Positions 11,718-24,100 of a stretch of DNA of 64,000 nucleotides are shown here, in pieces. A program made the translations under genes and the position numbers. The stretch comes from Delphinus delphis (lineage: Eukaryota; Chordata; Mammalia; Artiodactyla; Delphinidae). The notes under the pieces are model-generated. The model had not been told where the DNA came from, made no database searches, and was given only the letters and a program-made list of their open reading frames with translations. Numbering within the stretch: the first letter of the stretch is position 1; each line of letters opens with the position of its first letter. The stretch spans positions 33,460,431 to 33,524,430 of the forward strand of contig NC_082696.1 in the NCBI RefSeq assembly GCF_949987515.2, given 5' to 3'.

Positions 11718-14379
11718 ATACCTTTCCTTTTGTTTCTCCCATTTGAAATCACAGTGATGAATTATCTAATATGATGTCATATATACTAGAGATGTTTAAT
11801 TCACATTATTTGATTTTGATTTCTACACATATGCTTTTTACTATTAGTTATACTGGTGGTAATGGTCATAAGAAGAAAACTGCCGATGAGAAAGGATTTT
11901 CTGCTCTCATCTGTGAAAAACAGGTTGAAATACAAGTTTTAGTAATGTATGTCACTCGATATTTTATATGTTGCTCAAATAATATTTTTGCTTTTATTTT
12001 TAGTACATTTTTAGAAACACAAAATCCTTATAAAAATAAATTGAACTATGCTAAAATATCCAGGAGTAAATTGAGAAACTATCTTCATATGAAATAAAAC
12101 TAGGCCTACTTTAAAGCAAAGTAATGCAACTCAGGCTTTGCTTGAATGAAGAGCAGATGTAAGATCTGAATATTCAATAACTACTGAGCAGAAAGAGTAA
12201 ATCTCTATTTTTTGTTTGCTTCAGTTAATTATACTAATTAAAATTAGAACTTCCACCATTAAAATTACCTGCAGCTGTATGGTTCTTGATGCTATTGTTG
12301 GTGTACACTGAAAATACTCCAACAGAGGGCACCAAGAATTGCTTGTGATTAACATACCCACACATTCTTGTCACTTTGGAAAGACTGCAGACAGCATAAC
12401 AAAGTTATTGTGCTCTTGTGAAAGAATAATAGCATGTTTGAAGAGAGTGTATTAACCCTGTTGTAAAGTATTGATTACACTCTGTATTAAAGGAAATGAA
12501 AGAACAAAGATAAAGTGTTTTTAATTCTTACCCTGTTTGCTCTTGCTTGTTTTATTCCATTTCAATTTACACCTATATTCAAGAACACTAAAAATATATC
12601 ACCCAGCCTCAAAGGCAGTTTTATTTTTCCTACACACTTTTGTAACAATTTGATGCTTTAAAGAACAGATGTATAATTTAACTTAGGAAGTGATGAATAA
12701 GAAATAGTGTCCAATCTCAAATAACTGTGAACTCAATTTGCTATGTTCACTATTATAAAAAAGGAAAAAGAGGAAGAAGGAGGATAAGAGGGAGGGAAAG
12801 GAAAGACAGAGAGAAAGAGACAGAGAAACAAGTTTTGTTATTTTTACTCTTTTGTCGACCTTCTGAAATTTCTATTTACTGGATAATCCTGGTTGTAAAC
12901 TCCCAGAGAATACAATAATAAGCGAACAATCAATATTTCTGAAATCCCAAGTTTGAAATTAGAAATTTTTAATATTGTGCTGATCCTCATTAAAGACTAT
13001 TAATGCCAATAATATGTTCACAAATATGAATATTCATCCAAACCAGCAACCCCTGTATATAAAGAACAAGCTCTTTGAAGATACAGAAATAATGGAAATT
13101 ATTTGAATGTTGGACTATTTTGTCATTGTTGAAAACAGGAAAGGGAATTACTGAAATTTTTGACTACAGAATTTATATTTACAACACTGTTGCTACTCCT
13201 TTGTTATACTACATAAAAAAAGCTATCCTGAAAATAAGTAATATTTATATATTGATTGCTTCTCTATTCATTGTGGTGTAACAAGTCTTCAGAGTATAGC
13301 TCATGAGTATTGATGTATAAAAATAAATTGGATTCCAAATAAATTTTTTTTAATGTTCAAAGTTTAAAATTTGAAATATTTTTTTAAATGAAAAAAATCA
13401 CAAAATGAAGCTCCACAGTTTTGAATGGCAGTTGATGGCCATTTCATGCATTTTATTAGATATAATCCAATATTTAAAAATCAGATCAAATTCTCTTTTA
13501 TTGTTAATGAACATGATTTAAAATTATCCTTGTGTGGTGATCTAGTAAGTATAAAAATCAGTCACCTTTTTTGAACTACTTTTAAGAGTAGAGTTCCTGT
13601 AATTGCATTCTCATCTTTCTTTCTCTCTTTCCTTTTGAGATGTATCTGTAAAGACATTTGGCATCTCATCAGCAAAAACAGCAGCGGGAGAAAGGCCTTC
13701 CTATATGCTCTTTCAAGAGAATTGCAAGTTTACGTGGGGTTTTAATAGACCTCAAGGATTTACTGACATAACATAGATTGCATGCTTTCATTCTATCTAT
13801 TATTTGTGCCTTTCTCTTTTAATGGAAATGAAAACAATTATAGAGCAGAAAAGATAAAACTCTCCTTTGAGAGTACTGTGTTATAGCCCATGAAGAGGTA
13901 TAAACTGACAAATACACACATAAGGTAGGTATTTACACATCAGATGACACTAGTTAAAATTAATTTCTATTTTCAAATTTTGTAGGGAACATCTGTGAAA
14001 ACCAACCTAAGGAAACAAATCAATAATATTCCGTGTAAGTCAAGGAAGGTTTTATTATTATTTTTATTCCGATTCACATGTTTTCTGGAACTGCTAGTGA
14101 TTATCTGACATTTTTATACTTCTAATGTTGTTAATAAATTTTTCAAAGTTTGAACTTAAAAAAACTACAAATTAGACAAAATTCCCTGAATCTAGCCCTG
14201 AAGATTTCCTTCATAGTGTGCTGATAGTTCTTCAATGTGCAAACCCCATCTTACATGCTGTGGTCCTACATCAGTCAGGATCAAAATAAATTTGTTGATT
14301 TATTGCTGTTCAGATGGCTAATTTTTTGGTATTCAAATCTGCCCATCCTCTTTTAATGGCTATTTTAAAAAATGAAAAA
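11718..14379. other. Intergenic, no recognised repeat or gene
   Basis: About 2.7 kb without any repeat I can name. A purine-rich patch lies at 12,762-12,830. ORFs at 11,771-12,097 and 12,727-12,918 look like chance. Confidence 0.5.
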
Positions 14380-14460
14380 TTTTCCACATCAAGACTGTAT
14401 CAAATATAACAATAGTTCATTTCTTTTTATTGCTGAGTAGTTTTCATGGAATGGATGTAC

Positions 14461-14779
14461 ATTTTTTTTTTTTTTTGATGTTGGGGGTAGGATTTTATTA
14501 ATTAATTTATTTATTTTTGCTGTGTTGGGTCTTCGTTTCTGTGCGAGGGCTTTCTCTAGTTGTGGCAAGCGGGGGCCACTCTTCATCACGGTGTGCGGGC
14601 CTCTCACTATCGTGGCCTCCCTTGTTGCGGAGCACAGGCTCCAGACGCGCAGGCTCAGTAGTTGTGGCTCACAGGCCTAGTTGCTCCACGGCATGTGGGA
14701 TCCTCCCAGACCAGGGCTCGAACCTGTGTCCCCTGCATTAGCAGGCAGATTCTCAACCACTGTGCCACCAGGGAAGCCC
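14461..14779 (-). mobile_element. CHR-type SINE inserted in the antisense L1
   Basis: TGGATGTAC at 14,452-14,460 recurs at 14,780-14,788. The body mixes the long-form tail side (GCTGTGTTGGGTCTTCG) with the short-form head. Confidence 0.92.
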
Positions 14780-17700
14780 TGGATGTACTTTTGAGAGACA
14801 GTCAACTATTTAGAGACATTTTAGCTTTTTCCAGCTTGAGGCTGTGGCAAATAAAACTGCTAAACAATCATGTACAAGTTTTATGTGCACATTAATTTTC
14901 ATTTCTCTAGGATAGATGCTCAAGAGTACAATTGCTGGAATGTATGGTAAATATATATAGTTTTTAAAGAAGCTGTCAAACTATTTTCCACAGGGGCTGT
15001 AATTTATATTCCCAACAGCAAGTATGAGAGATTGAGTTTCTCCACAACCTCGCTAGCATTTTGTATTGTGACCATTCTTTTATTTTAGCTATTTTAGTAT
15101 ATGTGAAGTGATATCTCATCATGGTCTTAATTTGTATTTCTCTAATGGCTGATGATGCACAACATCTTTTCGTGTGCTTATTTGCCATCTGTATAACCTC
15201 TCCGTTTGTTTTGAAATGTCTCTTCATTAGTTTTGTATGAATTTTTTTTTTGTCTTTTACTGTTGAGTTATGAGAATTCTTAAATATTCAAAATAGGAGT
15301 CCTTTGTCTGATGAGGTATACAGACAGTTTCTCTCAGTCTGTAGCTTGTCTTTTTATCATCTTAACAGGCTCTTTTGAAGAGCAAAATTTCTTAATATTG
15401 ATGAAGGCAAGTTTATTGGATTTATTTTCATCTAGAGATCATGGGGTATTTTTTGTTTTTTGGCGGGGTGTCACATCTAAGGCTCTTCACTAAGCCCTAA
15501 ATTCTAAAGATTTTATCCTATATAATCTTTGAAACATTTTACAGTTTTTGTTTTACACTTAAATCTATGATCCATTTTGAGTTAATATTTGTATAAGGTG
15601 CAACGTTTTGGTGAAGGAATTTTTGCCTGTGGTTATCCCATTGCTCTAGCACTATTTGTTAAAAAAGACTCTCCTTCCTCCATTGAATTGCTTTTATCAT
15701 CTCTGTAAAAATTCAGTTAGCCATAGTTGTTTAGAGCTATATATGAGTCTTTTATTCTGTTCTGTTGATGTATGTGTCTCTCCCTGAACCAACACCACAA
15801 CAGTTTTTATTACTGTAGTTATGTATGTATTGAAATCAAGTAAAATAATATTTCCTACTTTATTCTTCTTTTTCAAAATCATTTCCTGTTTTAGTTCCTT
15901 TGCCTTTCCATATAAATTTAGAAAAAAATCTTTTTTATTTCTAAAAGCAAATATCTGTGGAATTTTGACAAGAATTACATTATACTTATATATCAATTTG
16001 GGAAAAATTGACATCTATACTATTTTGAAACTTCCAATCGGAGAACATATTACATCTATCCATTAATTTTGAAATTTAATCATGTCTTCCCTCATCATTT
16101 TATAATTTTCAGCATACAAGTCCTGGACATGTTTTGTTATGGTTACACCTAAATTTTTTGAGTGATTGTAAATGGTATTGCATTTTTAATTTTAGTGATC
16201 ATGTATTCATTGTTAGAATATAAAAATGCAATTGATTTTTGTGTCTTGATCTTGTATCTTGTGACTTTACTGAACTCAATTATTAGTTCTAGGAGTTTCT
16301 TTGTAAACTCCTTAGGATATTTTATGTAGAATATGGTATCTGCAATTAGAGACAATTTTGTTCTTGTTTCATCTGTATGCCTTTTATTTCTTTTTCTTAA
16401 TTTATTGTGCCAGCTACAACTTCCAGTACCATGTTGAATAGCCATGGTGAGACTAGACATACTTGCCTTGTTCTTGATGTTAGGAGAAACACAATAAATC
16501 TTTAACCATTAAGTATATCGGTTAGAGGTTTTCTGTAGATGTTCTTTATCAATCTGAGAAGTTCCCCCTCTATTCCAAGTTTTCTGAGAGTTTTTATCAT
16601 AGGTAGATTTTGAATTTTGTAAAATGTTTTTCTATAATATGATCATGTGATATTTCTTCTTTATCTTATTAATATGATGAATTATATTGATTGCATTTCA
16701 AATATTGATGTATCCTTATATCTTTGGACTAAATCCCACTAGCTCATAGTGTATAATTCTCTTTACATTGCTGAATTCAATTTGTTAATATTTTCTTAAG
16801 AATTTTGGCATCTCTATTTGGAGGAGATATTGATTTGTATTTTCTTCTTTTGTATCATCTTGTTTTGGTTTTAGTATCAGGGAAATACTAGCTTTATAAG
16901 ATGGTTTAGGAAGTACTCCTGTTTTATGGAAGTGATTATATAGAATTAGCATTGACTCTTCTTTAAATGTTTGGTAGGATTCTGCAATAAAACCATTTGG
17001 GAAGAGAGTTTTTAATTATAAATTCAATTTTCTTAATATTTGTAAGGCTATTCAAATTACCTATTTCATATTGAGTTGTTAATTTGTGCTTTTTTGAGAA
17101 AATATTTCACCTCAGGTAAGTAGTCAAATTTATGAGTTTAATGTTGTTTGTAGTACAGTATTCCTTTACTATCATTGTAATGGCTGCAGGATAACATAGT
17201 GATATCCCCTGTTTCATTACTGGTGTTCGTAATTTATGCCTTTTTGTTGTTGTTAGTTTTGCTAGAGATTGTTAAATGTATTGATCTTTTCAAAGAACTG
17301 TTTTTTTCTTTATGTTTTCCATAGTTTTTGTTTTCAATTTCATGTATTTCTGTTCTTTACTTTATTATTGTTTTTTAAATTATTTCCTTCCTTTTGGTTG
17401 CTTTGTTTTTTTCTTATTTTTCTAGGTCCTTAAGGACCTAGAAAATAAGTTTAGATTATTGATTTGAGACTTTCCCTTTTCTAATGTAAGCATTTAGTGC
17501 TATAAATTTCCCTCTCAGCGTAGCCTTACCTATGTCCCATAAATTTTGATTTTTTTTTTTCATTTTCATTTAGTTCAATGTATTTCTTTTCCTTGAGGCT
17601 TCTTTTTTGACCCATGAATTATTTAGAAGTGTGTTGTTTAGCTTCCTAGTGTTTGGAGATTTTCCTGTTACCATTTTTGTTATTGATTTCTAGTTTGATT

Positions 17701-18165
17701 CTGTTGCCATCAGAGAACATGCTCTTTATAATTTCAATTCCTTTTAATTTGTTGAGGTTTGTTTTATGGCCTACAATATGATCTATCTTGGTATATGTTC
17801 TGTAGCACTTGTAACTATTCTGCTGTTTTGTGGTAGAATTTTCAATCTCAATTAGATCTCACTGCCTGATGGTGTTGTTGAGCTCTTCTAAATCCAGTCT
17901 TGTTTTTCTATCGATTTTTGACAGAGGATGGTTGGAGTCTTCAAGTATAATTATGGTTATACCTATTTCTCCTTTCAGTTCTATCAGTTTTTACTTCACA
18001 CATTTTACAACTCATTGTTCAGTGAGTACACATTTAGAATTTCTGTGTCTTCTTGGTGGTTGGACCCTTTTGTCATTGTATAATGGCCTTTTCTGTGTCT
18101 AGTAATTTTCTTTGCTCTTAAGTCTACTTTATCTGATATTAATACTGCCACTCCTGCTTTATTTT

Positions 18166-18362
18166 TATTATTATTATTTTTTTTTTGCGGTATGTGGGCC
18201 TCTCACTGCTGTGGCCTCTCCCGCTGTGGAGCATAGGCTCAGCGGCCATGGCTCACAGGCCCAGCAGCTCCACGGCCTGTGGGATCCTCCCAGACCAGGG
18301 CACGAACCCGTGTCCCCTGCATCAGCAGGCAGACTCCCAACCACTGCGCCACCAGGGAAGCC
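18166..18362 (-). mobile_element. Short CHR-type SINE inserted in the antisense L1
   Basis: A 17-bp duplication, CACTCCTGCTTTATTTT, lies at 18,149-18,165 and exactly again at 18,363-18,379. It lacks part of the central GGCTCCGGACGCGC block seen in sister copies. Confidence 0.93.
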
Positions 18363-18694
18363 CACTCCTGCTTTATTTTGATTAAGGTTTGCATAGTATA
18401 CCTTTTTCTACCCTTTTCGTTTCAATCTACCTATGTCATTACACTTGAAGTGACTTTCTTGTAGACAGTATATGTTTAGGCCATGTATTTTTATCCACTT
18501 TGCCAATATCTGTCTTTTCCTTGGGTTTGTATAATTTACATCTAGTGCAATTATCAATATGTTAGGGTTCAAGTGTGCCATTTTATTTTTTGTTTTCTGT
18601 TTGTTCTCTTTCTTTTGCATTTATGTGTTTTTTTCTTGCTGTCTTGCAGGTTACTTGAACATGTTTTAGAATTCCATTTTGATTTATCTACAGA

Positions 18695-19182
18695 CAGTCC
18701 CTGACTTTGATGTTTCAACTTATGGTTTTTTGGCTTACTATGGTATGAAAGCTATATGCATTCAGTAGAAAATGTACTTCAAATTTTGAATTTTGATATT
18801 TTCCTGGGCTAGTGATACAAGTGTGATACTCTTTCATGATGCTGGGCAGTGGTAGCAAGCTGCAGCTCCCGGCCAAACACATGATCCCGAAGGTAAACAA
18901 CCAGTATACTTATAACCATTTTGTACCCACACAGCCATTCTGTTTTTCACTTTCAGTACAGTACGCAATAAATTACATAAGATATTCAACACCTTATTAT
19001 AAAGTGGGCTTTGTGTTAGAAGATTTTGCCTGACTGTAGGCTAACGTAAGCATTCTGAGCACATTTAAGGTAGGCTAGGCTAAGCTATTCTATTCAGTAG
19101 ATTTGGTGTATTAAATGCATTTTCAACTTATAATGAGTTTATGGAGACATAACCCCATCATAAGTTGAGGGGGTTGTGTATA
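18695..19182. mobile_element. DNA-transposon-like (probably Tigger/MER-class) non-autonomous repeat
   Basis: Starts CAGTCCCTGAC and ends near CCCCATCATAAGTTGAGGGG, with GACTTATGATGG-like motifs at both ends in inverted form. The inside has GGTAAACAACCAGTATACTT and AGGTAGGCTAGGCTAAGCTA. I recognise the repeat type but not its exact name. Confidence 0.55.
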
Positions 19183-19907
19183 GTGTTTTTAAGTGTATCT
19201 CTTTGTATTTTTTAGTGGCCATGCTGTTTATCACATTATATGTACCTAACATACCACAGTCTATTGCTGTTGATAATTTACTAGGTCAAGTGACATATAG
19301 AAACCTTAGCTCCCTTACAATCCTTTACCCATTTATAATAAATCTTAAATATTTCCTCTACATACCCTTAGAACCACATCACACAGTGTTATAATTATTG
19401 CTTCAACTGTCAAACACAATTTGAAAACTCAGAAAGAGAAGAAAAAAATTATTTTAAGTAAACACGTATTTACCTTTCCATTTTTTTCAAGATTTATTCT
19501 TTTATTATTTCCTTCCTGTTAGGGAACTTCCTTTAGCCATTATTTGAGGATTGGTCTACTGGAAACAAATTCTCTAAGTTTTTCTTCATCTGAACATTTC
19601 TTGATCTCCACTTTATTCTTAAAGAATATATTTGCTAGATATAGACCTCTGGGTTGACAGACCTTTTCTTTAACCACTTGAAAAATATTGTGCTGCATTT
19701 TAGTGGTCTTCATGGTTTCTGATGAGAAATCTATTGTCATTTGAATTGTTTTCTCCCTTTGGGTAATGTGTCATCTCTCTCTCTCTCTCTGCTTTAAATA
19801 GTTTTTCTTTGTCTTTAGTTTTCAAAAGTTTGATACTCATGTAGCTTAGTGTGAATTTCTTTGTGTTTGTCCTATTCAGGTTTATTCACCTCCTTGAATC
19901 ACTCTAT

Positions 19908-20712
19908 ATTTACCTGAAAAAATTAAATTTGTAGTTAAAAACTTTCCCACAAAGAAAATTCTAGTCCTAGATGACTTTACTGGTGAATTCTGCCGAACAT
20001 TCATTAAAGACATAATACCAAGTATTTGCAAAATGTTACAGACAATTAAAGAGGAAGGAATACTTCCCATGTCACTCTATGATGCTAGCACTAGTATGCT
20101 AATACCAAAATCAGACAAATATTTATGATGGACGTAGATGAAACAGTTCTTAAAATTTTAGCAAAACTGAAATCAATAATATATAAGTTAACCTAAGTAA
20201 TTCACCATATTAACAGACTAAAAAGGAAAAACTCTTTGCAGAAAAAAATGCAGAAAAAACATTTGACAAATTCAATATTCACTCCTGATAAGAACTCTCA
20301 ACTGACTAGGAATAGAATGAAAGATGTTCAACCTGATAAGGGCCACAATCTGCAATTAACCTACATGTACTTAGAGTAACAGCATGGATGGGTTTCAAAA
20401 TAGACTAAGCGAAATAACTCAGTCAGAAAAGAAATACACATTGTATGATTCCATTTATATAAAATCATAGTAAATACATACTAATCTATAGTGACAGAAA
20501 ACAGATTAGTGGTTGTCTGAGGACAAGATGGAAGAGAAGGCCCAGAGGAGTGGAAGGAAAGGGTGACAGAAAAGCTTGAAGAAACTTTTGGGGGTGCTGA
20601 ATAAGTTCATTATCTTGAGTGTGTTGATGTTTTCACAGATGTATACATATGTCAAAATTTATCAAATTGTGTACTTAAATATGTGCAGTTTATAGTGGGA
20701 TATTTTTTACCA
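19908..20712 (+). mobile_element. L1 remnant, sense, with internal deletion
   Basis: Sense ORF2 sequence (GATGACTTTACTGGTGAATT, ACATTAAAGACATAA-like and GCAGAAAAAACATTTGACAA) runs to about 20,370. It then jumps to 3'-end sequence (GCGAAATAACTCAGTCAGAA, then TGTCAAAATTTATCAAATTG). Most of ORF2 between is missing. Confidence 0.75.
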
Positions 20713-20994
20713 TTCTGAGTTGATAGAAATTTTACCAAGTTAAAGAAGTTTACTCTCAAATTCGTATTTTTCTATCCAGACCAAATGTCATTAACATATG
20801 AGCTATGTTTGCTTAATTTATATGATCATATTATCATTTGATCAAGTGCTATCTAATAGCATTTTCATAATAAAGACAGAGTTAATTACAATTGTTTTAA
20901 ATAGGGCAATATTCATGTATTTAACTTTCATATGAGAAAAAAAAGCATTGTATTTCAAGGGAAGGGCTCCACATTGCATCAGATTTCTTAAAGA

Positions 20995-21100
20995 TAATAT
21001 TCATTTGAAGGAAGAAAGGACAAATGAGCAGGAAGCAGGGAAGAAAAGGTGGAAGGAATAAGGGAGGGAGAGAAGAAAAGAAGGAAGAAAGGAAGGGAAA
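20995..21100. repeat. Purine-rich GGAA/GAAA low-complexity tract
   Basis: Repeated GGAAGAAAGG-type units on the + strand. A similar tract lies at 22,590-22,670. Confidence 0.8.
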
Positions 21101-21199
21101 GACCTAACATGGGCAAAAATTTATATATTTTTGTATTAATAACTTGACTTCTGAATTCCTTTATATAAAAATCATAAAATTTTTTTATCATCAAAGAAA

Positions 21200-24100
21200 G
21201 GAGATATAAATATTCTGGGTTTATATATGAGATATAGTACTAAATGGGAAAGAAATGGACTGGTACAGTAAACAATTACATGATTCACAGAGCAGGATGG
21301 CAGAGCACCAAGGGCCATCTATCAAAAACTTTGAAAACAGCTGGATTATAGGAGATAATCATGGGACTCTTAGCAGTTAGGATACAGTGCCAGGCATCAC
21401 TTTTTGAGATGTGTTGCTAAAATGAAACTTCTACATTTAAACAAGATTACCTAGAATTTAGCATTCTATTTCCCACCATGATAAGGAATCATATCTTTTT
21501 GTTTGTTGGTTTTCAAATGGATACCCTTGTATAACATCTAGTGTTCTCCCCTGTTCTGTAATAGAAATAATTTCAATTCCACTTTTAATAGATCACAAAA
21601 GAGGCTCTGAATTATTAACCCCTGATCAATTTCTAAACAAAGCTGACCTTTAATGTAGTCCAAGTTTACTGAAATTTTACAAAATAGAAATAAAAAAGAA
21701 AAGTTGAGAGTCAATACAACAAGAGTGATCCTAAAGGAAATCCACGTCTACTACCTCTTTCCTGAAATTCATGGGGCAAGATGTATAGCAAAGTTAAGAA
21801 CTTTTAGAATTTTAGAGCAGTGATATGGTACATATACCATATATCACATACATCTACAGTGGGGTCTGTAGAAGCACTGTAATCAAAGGCTCAGCTATTT
21901 TTGCAGGGAAATGTGTTAACATCCATAAGTGTGTAAAATCGAGATCATAAATAATCTCATGTTCTGCTAGGTTTTGCCATCATATGAGTTTCAAAACATC
22001 TTCTGGTATTCAGACTATTTTGGATTTCAGATTTGCAGATAAGGCATTATGGACCTGCAATTTCAATATGTTGAGAAGAAGAGAAGAAAACTGTGGCATA
22101 AAACTGGAGGAGATAGCCTTAAATATGAAAAATAAAGTATATGCACACATTTAAACAGATTTCCATTAACTTTCAAAGAGCTGATAATATAGATATAGGT
22201 CTGGTAGTTTTCAACTATTCTATTTCAATTTCATTTTTCCAGAATTTTTACAGAATGGCCATGTATTTTCTGAAAAGTGTGGCTATGGATCACGAAACCA
22301 ATGTTTTTTTAGAGAAAACTTCAAGAATTATGAATGGTGGTGTGGTAGGCAGAACCATAAAAATTATATCATATTTAAGGTAGCATACTTAAGATATACT
22401 TTTATATATACTTATATTAAATTTAAGTTAGTAAATTATGTTCCTATTACAGTGGAACCTCATTATGATACTATCATCAGGGTCTGTGTAGAACAAACTT
22501 ATAGATAAGACTATCACAGTGAAATCTTTCAGGTCTAAAATGTAGTACATTGAGACTGAGGGCCAACTGACTTCTGTTTCCTTTTTAATGAAAGAAAACA
22601 AGATAGCAGGAAAGGAAGAAGAGAAGGTAGGAAGGAAAGAAGGAAGGGGGAAGGGAGGGAGAAATCAAAGTGTATTTCATTCTGGTGAATAATGTATTAG
22701 ACATTTCATATTGGATGGTAGAAACTGTTAGCTCAGGCTTCCTGCTTAAATTAAAATATGCACTTAATTTCAGCATGGTTTTCATACGTAGTATTGTTTT
22801 TTAGAAACTTGATTTTTATTCAGATTAGGTTGGACTTTGTTAAACTGAAAAGAAATTCTGAGTGCACAAAGTAGCCTGAGTATTTATAATGTTAGTACTA
22901 TTAAAATGCCATGTGCCCATTCCCACTCCTAAGCAATTATAAACTCTAATGTTATTCTCTGAATCATCTAATGAGTCAGTCTTTCTCTTCATTTCGTTGA
23001 CATCTTCTCCCTTAAATTTCAAAATGTTTACCCATATAAAGAAACAAAATTATTGTAATTAATTTCAAAATATAGTAGACAAACAGCGTTCTCTTAAACA
23101 TGATTATTTTTAAGCGTAGCTGAGGTCAGATGAGGGAAGAACAGAATAACTATTAAAACAACAATAAGAAAACCATTCTGTTCCCACCACCATGTGAAGT
23201 CATTTCACATATGTTACTATTATTTAACCTTCATCACAACACCCTCATATGTATACTATTGTATATTTTACAGGTAAATTAATGAGATTTACCGAAGTCA
23301 CAGTTATGAACGGTTTCTCTGTCTCTGGATTGGTAGCCTTTTCTTAATATCAGACTACTTCCTTTTTTCCTCATTCTGCAAACGATTGAATCTATAGACC
23401 CATGTAAATATTTTCCTGATGCTAAGAGCTTAGTGGAATTCTCAACTAAATTCTCCCACTAAAACATCCAAGCATACAGATTCTCCCCCAAAGTTTCTGG
23501 CAACAGGCTTACCTGATCACTTTGGAGCTACACAAAGTAGAGTATAACAAATTGAATCAGGATCTCAGATGCTTAATTTGTTCTATTATCCCCACACATA
23601 CAGCCTACTAGTTGTTTTTGCTTCATCTATTCCCTAATCTGCAATCTGGGGCTTTCAATGCCCATCATTCTTGTGTCTCCCTATTAGAATGGGACATTTT
23701 AAGATTGAATGAAATTAGATATGCTTCAAGAGCAGCATCTCTGAAATATTATTATGCCCTATTGCAACCCACATTTCTCTCTCTTTGTCCAGAATGTTCA
23801 AGTATGAACATTCTGAATGTTCAACTACTTCAAGTAGTGCCCAGATGTTTTGAGACATTTGATTAGCAGGAGTTATTCCTCTGAAAGTGTGAGGGATTTA
23901 TTTTGAGATGTGTGCTGTTACTCTGACTGCTGCTATAAAGCAGTGGGTTGTTCTTTCCTTTTTGCCATAGGAGTACTTTATAATTTCAGTAAGATTCTCT
24001 CTGCATGAAATAATGTACTTTAATGTAGATTTCCTGCAGCAATCCACAAATACTTCTCTGTGGGATTTTACATTTCAACCAATTCAATGTACTCATATCA

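Larger units (their letters stand above)
14380..19905 (-). mobile_element. Nearly full-length old L1, antisense, with three later insertions
   Basis: The complement reads from an L1 ORF2 3' end (TTTATTGCTGAGTAG near 14,425) through ORF2 landmarks to ORF1 or 5' sequence (for example TTTCTGATGAGAAATCTATT near 19,720). Both reading frames are broken by many stops, so it is dead. It is interrupted by a SINE at 14,461-14,779, a SINE at 18,166-18,362 and a DNA-transposon-like repeat at about 18,695-19,182, which gives a relative order of insertion. Confidence 0.85.

Noticed and set aside
15697..16460. ORFs of about 100 residues on the - strand
   Set aside because: They are decayed L1 ORF2 fragments with stops between them.
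22448..22540. Possible DNA transposon end (CAGTGGAACCTCATTATGAT)
   Set aside because: Resembles the ends of some MER elements, but no matching second end was found.
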